Shown here piece after piece: positions 54,343-61,105 of a stretch of DNA of 64,000 bases; within the stretch, counting starts at the first letter, position 1; the number at the start of each line of letters is the position of its first letter. The position numbers and the translations under genes are program-made. Location of the stretch: positions 2,210,001 to 2,274,000 of the forward strand of contig NZ_AP023212.1 in NCBI RefSeq assembly GCF_016593255.1, given 5' to 3'. This DNA comes from Hydrogenimonas urashimensis. GTDB taxonomy: Bacteria > Campylobacterota > Campylobacteria > Campylobacterales > Hydrogenimonadaceae. Below the pieces are notes generated by a model, which did not search any database, was not told where the DNA came from, and was given only the letters and a program-made list of their open reading frames with translations.

Positions 54343-54873
54343 ATGTTACGAAATATCATTGTGATTCTGTTGGCCGTTTCTTCTCTTTTTGCGGCACATC
54401 TGTCGGTTTTGAATGGGGTCGTTCGGGCCCATACGGAGGTATTTGGTGACTCGACGATCGATCCGCAGACACGTGGTGTCGTTTCGCATCTGAGGATGGA
54501 TGGTGATGTCGAAACGATGAAAGGGCGCGTCGAGGTTTCAATGGCCGATCTAAAAAGCGACAATGCCAAAAGAGACGAACATATGATGCAAACGATCGAA
54601 GCGAATCGATTTCCCCATGCGACCTATAGGTTTGAAAAAGTGACCAAAAAGCGAGGGGATCATTATGTGGTCGAGGGGGTATTGACCTTCCACGGTGTTC
54701 AAAGGCCATTGCGAATCGACGCCCAGATCCAAAACGGTGCACACACCCTCGCTTTTTTGGGACATAGCGTTTTCAAGATGTCCGATTATGGTGTCAAGCC
54801 ACCTAAGCTTTTCTTTTTGACGGTGCGCGACCGCATCGATTTAACGATCGATGTGACGTTAAAAAAAGAGTAA
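54343..54873 (+). CDS. YceI-family periplasmic lipocalin-like protein
   Basis: 176 residues with a signal peptide (MLRNIIVILLAVSSLFAA). YceI-type beta-barrel features: KGRVEVSMADLKSDNAKRDE, HMMQTIEANRFPHATYRF, VVEGVLTFHGVQRPL and LGHSVFKMSDYG. These proteins bind long isoprenoid/quinone-like or lipid ligands in the periplasm; here a quinone-related role beside respiratory-type proteins is conceivable. AAGGAG at 54331-54336 starts in the preceding stop codon. ATG 54343 is chosen because the longer frame upstream lies within the P460 gene. Confidence 0.87.
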   Translation: MLRNIIVILLAVSSLFAAHLSVLNGVVRAHTEVFGDSTIDPQTRGVVSHLRMDGDVETMKGRVEVSMADLKSDNAKRDEHMMQTIEANRFPHATYRFEKVTKKRGDHYVVEGVLTFHGVQRPLRIDAQIQNGAHTLAFLGHSVFKMSDYGVKPPKLFFLTVRDRIDLTIDVTLKKE

Positions 54874-54885
54874 GGAAAAGGTGGC

Positions 54886-55956
54886 ATGTTCAAATCCTAT
54901 CTGCGTTACAAAACCAAAACGTCGCTGATTTTGCTCTCGGCGGTCTCTGCCATCGCTTCGATTTTCATGATTACGGCACTTGGCAACGGCATCATCGACA
55001 TGTATGCCTCCATGCTTAGAACGGATGGCGATCTTATTGTCATGCAAAAAGGGGTTGCCGATACCTTTTTTTCCGATGTCAACCGCTCTTTGATCGCACC
55101 GATTTCAAAAATCGATCGTATCCGATCGGTGCAGGGGGTCATCGTAGGCGCCGGAGCGATCGATTCGGTGCCGATTGCGGGCATCTATGGGGTGACGCAA
55201 AACCGTTTTAAAAATTACGCGCTTAAAAGTGGCCGATACCCAAAAGAAAAAGAGGCCATCATCGGGGAGAGTATCGCCAATCTTTTGGACAACCCTCGTC
55301 AAATTCATTTGATGGGTCAACCTTTCAAGGTTTCGGGCATTTATCATAGCGATATAGGGTTTGAAAACGGCGGTGTTGTCATCAACATCGCCGATGGGGA
55401 GAAGCTCTTTAAAAAACGTGCCTCTTTTTTGCTCGTTTCTCTCAAAGATCTTGGCGAGGGGGTCGACGGAATCATCGCCAAAATCGAAAAACTCGACAAA
55501 GATATCGAAGTGAAGTCGACGGAGGCTTTCATCGACAATTACAACCAATTCAAAATCATACGTATCTCCAGCGGTGTGATCGCTTCCATCTCCTTTTTCA
55601 TGGGATTTTTGGCGATTGTCAGTCTTATGAGCATGATGATCAACGATCGGCGTTATGAATTTGGTATCAAGCGAGCGATGGGTATTTCGCAATGGAGGAT
55701 CGTTTGGGAGATCGTCGTTGAGGTGGTGGTGCTGATTTTGATTGCCTTTACGGTGGCGTATGGGATCAGCCTTCTGCTTTTGGATTGGTTGCAGCATATC
55801 CCGAAATTTCAGGGGTATTTAAGTGGAAAGATCGACCTGCCGCTGTTTGTTAAACTGCTGATCGGCTCTCTTGCGATGGCTTTAACTGGAGCGCTCATTC
55901 CCGCTTTTCTTGCGGCGCGGATCGATCCGATCATTCTCATTCACAGGGGGCAGTAG
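54886..55956 (+). CDS. MacB/FtsX-type ABC transporter permease
   Basis: 356 residues with four membrane helices: one at the N-terminus (ILLSAVSAIASIFMITALG), a periplasmic domain of about 200 residues (MacB-PCD type, with YALKSGRYPKEKEAIIGE), then three helices (SISFFMGFLAIVSLMSMMI, VVVLILIAFTVAYGISLLL, LLIGSLAMALTGALIPAFLA) and the typical NDRRYEFGIKRAMG loop. MacB-type transporters move lipoproteins or couple mechanical force across the periplasm. Its ATPase is encoded next, with a one-base overlap. Substrate unknown. Confidence 0.88.
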   Translation: MFKSYLRYKTKTSLILLSAVSAIASIFMITALGNGIIDMYASMLRTDGDLIVMQKGVADTFFSDVNRSLIAPISKIDRIRSVQGVIVGAGAIDSVPIAGIYGVTQNRFKNYALKSGRYPKEKEAIIGESIANLLDNPRQIHLMGQPFKVSGIYHSDIGFENGGVVINIADGEKLFKKRASFLLVSLKDLGEGVDGIIAKIEKLDKDIEVKSTEAFIDNYNQFKIIRISSGVIASISFFMGFLAIVSLMSMMINDRRYEFGIKRAMGISQWRIVWEIVVEVVVLILIAFTVAYGISLLLLDWLQHIPKFQGYLSGKIDLPLFVKLLIGSLAMALTGALIPAFLAARIDPIILIHRGQ

Positions 55957-56567
55957 TGTTGCGCGTTGAACATGTGTCACATCGGTATGGAAACGAGTCG
56001 GTGCTGTATAACATATCCTTTGACTTCGAACCGGGCGGTTTTTATGTGGTCAGTGGTGAAAGCGGCAGTGGAAAATCGACGCTTCTATCCATAGTTTCTA
56101 CCCTTTTGAAGCCTTCCGAAGGCGTAATCTACTACAACGGTGTGGCGTTGGAAAAGATTCGCAATATCGATCGTTTCAGAAATCGCAATATCGGTTTCGT
56201 TTTTCAGTTTCACTATCTTATCGGCCACTTGAGCGTCTATGAAAACGTCGCGATAGCCACGAAAAAAGGGCGAAAGGAGATCATGTCGCTTTTGGATCGT
56301 CTTGGCATCGTCGATTTGGCATCGAAATATCCCGACCAAATCTCCGGTGGACAGCGCCAGCGCGCTGCGATCGCAAGGGCGTTGATCAACGACCCGCGCT
56401 ACCTTTTTGCCGATGAACCGACTGGCAATCTCGATTCGAAAAATTCCCAAAAAGTTTTCGAACTGCTTCGTCAAACCGATGCGACCCGAATCGTTGTGAC
56501 CCACGATAAGAGTGTTATTGAACCTACGGATTGTCTTATTGAGCTTAAGGATGGTAGGCTATGTTGA
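55956..56567 (+). CDS. ABC transporter ATPase (LolD/MacB type)
   Basis: A 203-residue nucleotide-binding subunit for the preceding permease. Walker A GESGSGKST near 36-44, Q-loop VFQFHYLIG, signature ISGGQRQRAAIARAL near 129-143, Walker B YLFADEPTGNLD near 149-160, and the His switch VVTHDKS. Length and the DEPTGNLD motif place it with LolD/MacB. GTG start at 55956 shares its first base with the permease stop. It overlaps the heme-copper-like gene by seven bases. Confidence 0.93.
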   Translation: MLRVEHVSHRYGNESVLYNISFDFEPGGFYVVSGESGSGKSTLLSIVSTLLKPSEGVIYYNGVALEKIRNIDRFRNRNIGFVFQFHYLIGHLSVYENVAIATKKGRKEIMSLLDRLGIVDLASKYPDQISGGQRQRAAIARALINDPRYLFADEPTGNLDSKNSQKVFELLRQTDATRIVVTHDKSVIEPTDCLIELKDGRLC

Positions 56568-58123
56568 AAGAACGACTCGTGCCTTATGTCAAATTTTCTT
56601 ATCTTTTTCTTGTGATGGCCGCTTTTTTTGGCCTTTTGTACGCCCTTCAGCTACTGGGATTCGGGATCGATCTGATTCGTCCGGATTTGACGCGATCGTT
56701 GCATATTTCACTGATGCTTTATGGTTTCATTCCTCTTATGATGAGCCTGTTGCCTTTTGCCCTGTTCGATAAAGATGGGGTGATCAACGAGAAGGCGATC
56801 GCTTCTTTGGAGCGTTTTTTGTGGCTATGGACCATTTTTCTCGTATTTATGATTTTCTCGATTTTGGCCGGTGCCACACGTGGACTGCCTTTTTACGATT
56901 TTGCCTATGAGCTCAATTTTCTTTTGGCCATGGCAGGGATTTTCTATATTACAGCGATTTTTAAAAGCATCGCCCATTACGAAAAGAAGCCGCTTTGGGT
57001 TCAAGTTTCCTTGGTTGCGGTTATCGTCAGTCCTATAGCGCTATTGGTGTTGATGCATCCAAAATATGGACAAGTAGAAAAAATGCTGATGGGACCCCAT
57101 GGGGACAATACTTTGGGCATGAGTTTCGCACTGGTTGTCATCTACTATCTCGCGGTGAAACTCGCTTCGCCCAATCCCGCGTTTAAAACCCGATGGCATT
57201 TGCTGTGGATCGTCCCTTTGGCTGGATATATAGGAAGTGTCCTCTATCGATCTTTTATCGGTTCACTCTCCTATGATGCCGAATGGTTCTTGCAATACCT
57301 GACACTGTTTTATATTCCCCTTTTTGTCGTTTGGTGGAAAGATGCGAAACTTTCGATAAAAAAACATTTAACGCTTTTTATCTCCATGGCGGCTTTTCTC
57401 TTTGCGGATGCGGAGGGTAACATCTTGTTCATTCCTCACCTGCGCGCTCTCTTTCATCGAAACGATCTGGTGGTGGGGCACGCCCATGTGGCGGTTGGAA
57501 TCGGATTGCTGTTTCTTGCGCTTTCCATCATCGAACCCTTCGTCAAAATTTCCATAAAGCGAGCCTTGTATTTGACGATGACGCTATGTATGATGGCACT
57601 CGTTCTTTCCATCAGCGGTTTTGCTCAGGCCGGATTTTTACCCATGCATATCGAGACGATGTGGGCGTTGCGCGCCCTTTTTGGGCTCTTTTTTATCGTG
57701 GGGTTGCTCTATCGATTACCGGTGCATTTTCTTCGACGGATGCGAAGCGTGGATTGGTACAACATGGCCGGATTTCTATCCGATGGAATCAGTGGATTCG
57801 TTTTGGTTCTTTTTGGCGGTTGGTTGTATTCTTTTATCGCACAAGATTATGCCCCCGGGTATCAGCAGGTCGTCTTTGGTTTTGTCATGGGGGTAGGGTG
57901 TATGCATCTTCTGGGGCTTCTGTTTTTTCGATACGCCCATGCCATGGCACAGGCGACGGTGATTGTAAGAACTTTGACGGCTGCCGGTTTTTTTGCGCTA
58001 TATAAAGTGGGCGTTTTGGGATGGATCGCGCTTGTGATCGCCTTGGTTGATTTTTTCTTCGTGTTGGTCTATCTGTTTAAAGTGAAAGATCAAGCAAGAC
58101 TTTGCAGGGTGGAGGCCGTATGA
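56561..58123 (+). CDS. heme-copper oxidase subunit I-like membrane protein lacking the CuB ligands
   Basis: 520 residues, about 12 membrane helices. The pattern follows CcoN/NorB: a helix-II-like heme ligand in RSLHISLMLYGF near 45-56, and a helix-X-like pair in LVVGHAHVAVGIGLLF near 305-320 that would ligate both hemes. Where cbb3 oxidase has GHNAVGFFLT (first CuB His plus Tyr helix) this has GDNTLGMSFA, i.e. His to Asp, and the HH pair of helix VII is missing. It could be a heme-only quinol-linked or NO-reacting protein rather than an oxidase. Starts inside the ABC gene. No partner subunit II/CcoO or NorC is present. Confidence 0.65.
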   Translation: MLKERLVPYVKFSYLFLVMAAFFGLLYALQLLGFGIDLIRPDLTRSLHISLMLYGFIPLMMSLLPFALFDKDGVINEKAIASLERFLWLWTIFLVFMIFSILAGATRGLPFYDFAYELNFLLAMAGIFYITAIFKSIAHYEKKPLWVQVSLVAVIVSPIALLVLMHPKYGQVEKMLMGPHGDNTLGMSFALVVIYYLAVKLASPNPAFKTRWHLLWIVPLAGYIGSVLYRSFIGSLSYDAEWFLQYLTLFYIPLFVVWWKDAKLSIKKHLTLFISMAAFLFADAEGNILFIPHLRALFHRNDLVVGHAHVAVGIGLLFLALSIIEPFVKISIKRALYLTMTLCMMALVLSISGFAQAGFLPMHIETMWALRALFGLFFIVGLLYRLPVHFLRRMRSVDWYNMAGFLSDGISGFVLVLFGGWLYSFIAQDYAPGYQQVVFGFVMGVGCMHLLGLLFFRYAHAMAQATVIVRTLTAAGFFALYKVGVLGWIALVIALVDFFFVLVYLFKVKDQARLCRVEAV

Positions 58124-58599
58124 AAAGGTTGCTGCTTCTTTTATGGGTGGTTGGGGTTGGATTGTTCGCCCAGATTCGTGTGGGTGATACGTTTCCCGAT
58201 ATGACGCTGCCGGATCAATTCGGGAAAAAACACCCCGTAAGCTCAGAAGATAGAATGGTTCTGATCGCTTTTGAAAAAGATCTTTTTCTTGCCATGAGTC
58301 AAAAGTTCAAGCATGAAAAAAAGGGATTTTTAAAAAAACATGCCATCAAAGTGATCGCCGATATCAGCGGTATACCTGTTTTCATCGCCAGGATGTTCGC
58401 CATACCGAAAATGCGCACCTATCCATTCTCTATTCTACTTATTCGGGACGATTCGGGGAAGCGATTTGAGCGAAGAAAAGGAAAAGTGACGCTTTATATT
58501 TTGCAAAACAAAAAAGTGTGCGATGTTAGATTTGTCTCACCTGCAAATCTTGACACCATCATTACACATGACGGGCAAAAAAACAGAGCCGGCATTTGA
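58120..58599 (+). CDS. thioredoxin-fold periplasmic protein without CxxC
   Basis: 159 residues, signal peptide (RLLLLLWVVGVGLFA), then a peroxiredoxin/thioredoxin-like opening (VGDTFPDMTLPDQFGKKHPV, MVLIAFEKD). The redox CxxC expected after the first strand is absent; the only cysteine is near 142 (KKVCDVRF). FALIK-type basic stretches follow. A chaperone or ligand-binding role within the operon is more plausible than oxidoreductase activity. GGAGG before ATG 58120, which overlaps the preceding stop by four bases. Similar proteins with FAS/AhpC-like folds are annotated near respiratory genes. Confidence 0.6.
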   Translation: MKRLLLLLWVVGVGLFAQIRVGDTFPDMTLPDQFGKKHPVSSEDRMVLIAFEKDLFLAMSQKFKHEKKGFLKKHAIKVIADISGIPVFIARMFAIPKMRTYPFSILLIRDDSGKRFERRKGKVTLYILQNKKVCDVRFVSPANLDTIITHDGQKNRAGI

Positions 58600-59508
58600 A
58601 TGATACGGTTTCAAAACGGAAGATTTGTTGGAAAATACGACACTTCCGACTATGGAGGAGTCTTCCAGATTCTAAAATGGAAGCTTTTTTACAGACGCAA
58701 AAACGTAGAGGATGGCAGTACTTTAAAACCGGTCGATATGTCCGAAAAATTGGCCAGTAAGGAAGATTTTCTTTGCTGGATTTCCCACGCTTCCTTTCTT
58801 GTGCAGCTCAACCACAAGCGCATTTTGATCGACCCCGTTTTTGGCAATATCCCTTTTTACCGACGCGCGATCCCCGCTGCTTATGCGCCACACATGCTTG
58901 GCAAGATCGACTATCTTCTTATCTCCCATACCCACTACGATCACTTCGATGCCCCTTCGATCGCGGAGATTTCGAAAACGTCACCGGTGGCGATCGTGCC
59001 GCTACGTATGGACAAACCATTGAAGCGAATCGTTCCTAAACTTGAGTGTATTCGGCTTGGGTGGTATGAGTGCCATGAACAGGATGGAATAAAAATCACA
59101 CTCGTTCCCGCCAGACACTGGGGAAGGCGCGGCCTGTTTGATAAAAATCGTGTCCTTTGGGGTGGTTACATCATTCAAAGCGCTGATATAACCATCTATT
59201 TTGCGGGAGATACGGCTGTGGGTGAGCATTTTCAAGAGATCGGCAAGCGCTTTTCCATCGATTGGGCACTTTTGCCTATCGGTGCGTATGAGCCGGAATT
59301 TGTGATGAAACATCACCATCTCAATCCCGAAGAAGCCTTCGGCGCCTACCGGCAGCTTGGAGCGAAAAAGATGATCCCTATGCATTACGGCACTTTCCGG
59401 CTCAGTGACGAACCTCTGGGTGAGCCGTTGAAACGGATCGAAAAGATCGCCGCGACACATCCCGGAATGCTGGAGATTCTCAAGCCGGGTGAAGTAATGA
59501 GATTGTGA
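58600..59508 (+). CDS. metallo-beta-lactamase-fold hydrolase (NAPE-PLD/UlaG-like)
   Basis: 302 residues, cytoplasmic (no signal). Metal motifs: ISHTHYDHFD near 106-115 (HxHxDH with H shifted), the following His near HWGRRG, FAGDTAVG near 203-210 and MHYGTF near 262-267. The HWG and GAYEPE segments match NAPE-PLD-like phospholipid-processing enzymes and UlaG lactonases. Its ATG directly abuts the preceding stop, so it ends the operon. Substrate unknown; phospholipid or lactone hydrolysis is inferred from family only. Confidence 0.8.
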   Translation: MIRFQNGRFVGKYDTSDYGGVFQILKWKLFYRRKNVEDGSTLKPVDMSEKLASKEDFLCWISHASFLVQLNHKRILIDPVFGNIPFYRRAIPAAYAPHMLGKIDYLLISHTHYDHFDAPSIAEISKTSPVAIVPLRMDKPLKRIVPKLECIRLGWYECHEQDGIKITLVPARHWGRRGLFDKNRVLWGGYIIQSADITIYFAGDTAVGEHFQEIGKRFSIDWALLPIGAYEPEFVMKHHHLNPEEAFGAYRQLGAKKMIPMHYGTFRLSDEPLGEPLKRIEKIAATHPGMLEILKPGEVMRL

Positions 59509-59606
59509 AATGTTTGAATTGTAACCATTTTTTCGGTGCGTTGGCAGTTGCGTGTGCATGAAAGCCCTATGCGGTCCATGTGACGTAGAAGATGGCAGAA
59601 ACTGTG

Positions 59607-59647
59607 CGATGCCTGCGTCTTGTTACGTGGTGCACCATCGTTTTTTT
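59607..59647 (+). terminator. possible intrinsic terminator after the P460 operon
   Basis: CGATG (59607-59611) with CATCG (59636-59640), plus an inner CGT/ACG pairing, followed by seven T (59641-59647). The stem is short and imperfect, so it is a moderate candidate. The 224-base gap 59509-59732 otherwise holds only the operator described next. Confidence 0.35.
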
Positions 59648-59667
59648 CCGTCACTTCCCCTCAGCCC

Positions 59668-59699
59668 TTCATGAAAAATTCATATTCATCCTCTAATTT
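59668..59699 (+). promoter_or_regulatory. predicted OmpR-type box and -10 of the lipid-sugar operon
   Basis: TTCATGAAAAATTCAT at 59668-59683, with TTCAT half-sites 11 bp apart and an extra TTCAT at 59685. It differs from the box at 52739 at one of 16 bases, and again lies exactly 65 nt before the start codon (59733). The downstream TAATTT (59694-59699) stands where TACACT is in the other copy. Shared control of both operons by one OmpR-family protein is inferred. Confidence 0.6.
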
Positions 59700-59732
59700 A
59701 GAGGCACAAATACAAAAATTTAGGAACAGCGT

Positions 59733-60455
59733 ATGAAAAAATTCGAGTTGACCATTATCGTACCTGTATACAACGAAATTGAGAACCTCCCGCGGTTGGG
59801 TGCGGTTTTGCGGAACTATCTTGACAGAGCATCCAGAAAAAGCTGTGTACTGTTTGTAGATGACGGTTCCACCGATGGAAGCGGCAGTGCGATCCATAAA
59901 CTTTGTAGAGAAGAGGAACGTTTCTTCTGTATCTCTTTTCGTCAAAACCGTGGGCTCAGTACGGCGATCAAAGCGGGAATCGACTATTGTGATACCCCGA
60001 TATTGGGCTATATCGATGCAGATCTGCAGACCACGCCGGAAGATTTTGAATTGTTGCTACCCTTTATCGAAGAGTATGATGCCGTGGTCGGTTATCGCAC
60101 CAAACGAAAAGATAGTTGGAGCAAAAAGATACAGTCCAAAATCGCCAATGCCATCCGGCGATGTATGATCGATGACGGGATTATCGACACCGGATGCCCG
60201 CTCAAACTTTTTCGCACCGATATATGCAAAAAAATTCCCTTTTTCGATGGCATGCACCGCTTCTGGGCGGCACTTGTACTGCTTGAAAACGGCCGTGTGA
60301 AGCAGGTGCCCGTCCGGCATTTCGAACGTATCGCCGGAAAATCGAAATTCAACTTTTTCAACCGATCCATCCGACCTTTGCAGGATATGTTGGCGTTTCG
60401 CTGGATGAAAAACCGATATATTCACTATGTCTTCGTTTCGGAGATACTGCCTTGA
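59733..60455 (+). CDS. family 2 glycosyltransferase (polyprenyl-phosphate sugar synthase type)
   Basis: 240 residues with the GT-A fold: TIIVPVYNEIENLPRL, VLFVDDGSTDGSG near 40-52, QNRGLSTAIKAGIDY and GYIDADLQTTPEDF near 91-104 with the DxD-like site. It has no C-terminal membrane helices, unlike ArnC or GtrB. Predicted to make a polyprenyl-phosphate-linked sugar for the ArnT-like transferase two genes downstream. Its stop overlaps the next TTG start. First gene of the operon behind the predicted box. Confidence 0.88.
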   Translation: MKKFELTIIVPVYNEIENLPRLGAVLRNYLDRASRKSCVLFVDDGSTDGSGSAIHKLCREEERFFCISFRQNRGLSTAIKAGIDYCDTPILGYIDADLQTTPEDFELLLPFIEEYDAVVGYRTKRKDSWSKKIQSKIANAIRRCMIDDGIIDTGCPLKLFRTDICKKIPFFDGMHRFWAALVLLENGRVKQVPVRHFERIAGKSKFNFFNRSIRPLQDMLAFRWMKNRYIHYVFVSEILP

Positions 60456-61105
60456 GCTTCTCCTGGTGGATTTACGGCATAGGGTTTTTGGCCCAGGCAC
60501 TCTTTTCTGCCCGGCTGCTGGTGCAGTGGATTCACTCCGAACGGATGCGACGCGTGATGACACCGGAGCTTTTCTGGGAGTTGAGTCTGCTGGCCTCTTT
60601 TTTGATGTTCGTCTACGGTTGGCTCCATGACGATTTCGCCATCGTGCTGGGACAGAGTGTCAGTTATTTCATCTACATCCGCAATATGCAGCTGCAAGGG
60701 ACGTGGTCCCGGCTCTCCAGGACACTTCGGGGCTTTTTGCTTCTTTTTCCGTTGCTGGTGTTGGGATATGGGTTCAATAACGGCGAAATCGATAGCGCCC
60801 GTTTTTTTCACAATCCGGCCATTCCGAACTGGCTGCTTGTGTGGGGCAGTGCGGGACAGCTGCTCTTTACATTCCGTTTCGTCTACCAGTGGTTGCTTTC
60901 GGAACGGGCACGCCATTCGCACCTTCCCGTGGGATTCTGGCTCATCAGCCTTGCAGGCTCTTCGATGATACTTCTGTATGCCATATGGCGCCGTGATCCG
61001 GTGCTTTTTATTGGGCAGATTTTCGGTTTTGTCGTCTATGGCCGTAATCTTTGGCTCTATTTTCTCGCAAAAGGGAGGCGCATTCCTGATGAAAACCGGA
61101 TTTGA
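60452..61105 (+). CDS. lipid A biosynthesis N-terminal (LABN) domain protein, two tandem LABN units
   Basis: 217 residues, about six membrane helices. The LABN pattern occurs twice: GFLAQALFSARLLVQWIHSE with GQSVSYFIYIRNMQ (about 8-78) and GQLLFTFRFVYQWLLSE with GQIFGFVVYGRNLW (about 132-205). So the protein is an internal duplication of a three-helix unit. LABN proteins accompany glycosyltransferases in lipid A and polyprenyl-sugar modification. The start is TTG 60452, overlapping the GT2 stop. It overlaps the ArnT-like gene by 17 bases. Confidence 0.88.
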   Translation: MSFSWWIYGIGFLAQALFSARLLVQWIHSERMRRVMTPELFWELSLLASFLMFVYGWLHDDFAIVLGQSVSYFIYIRNMQLQGTWSRLSRTLRGFLLLFPLLVLGYGFNNGEIDSARFFHNPAIPNWLLVWGSAGQLLFTFRFVYQWLLSERARHSHLPVGFWLISLAGSSMILLYAIWRRDPVLFIGQIFGFVVYGRNLWLYFLAKGRRIPDENRI

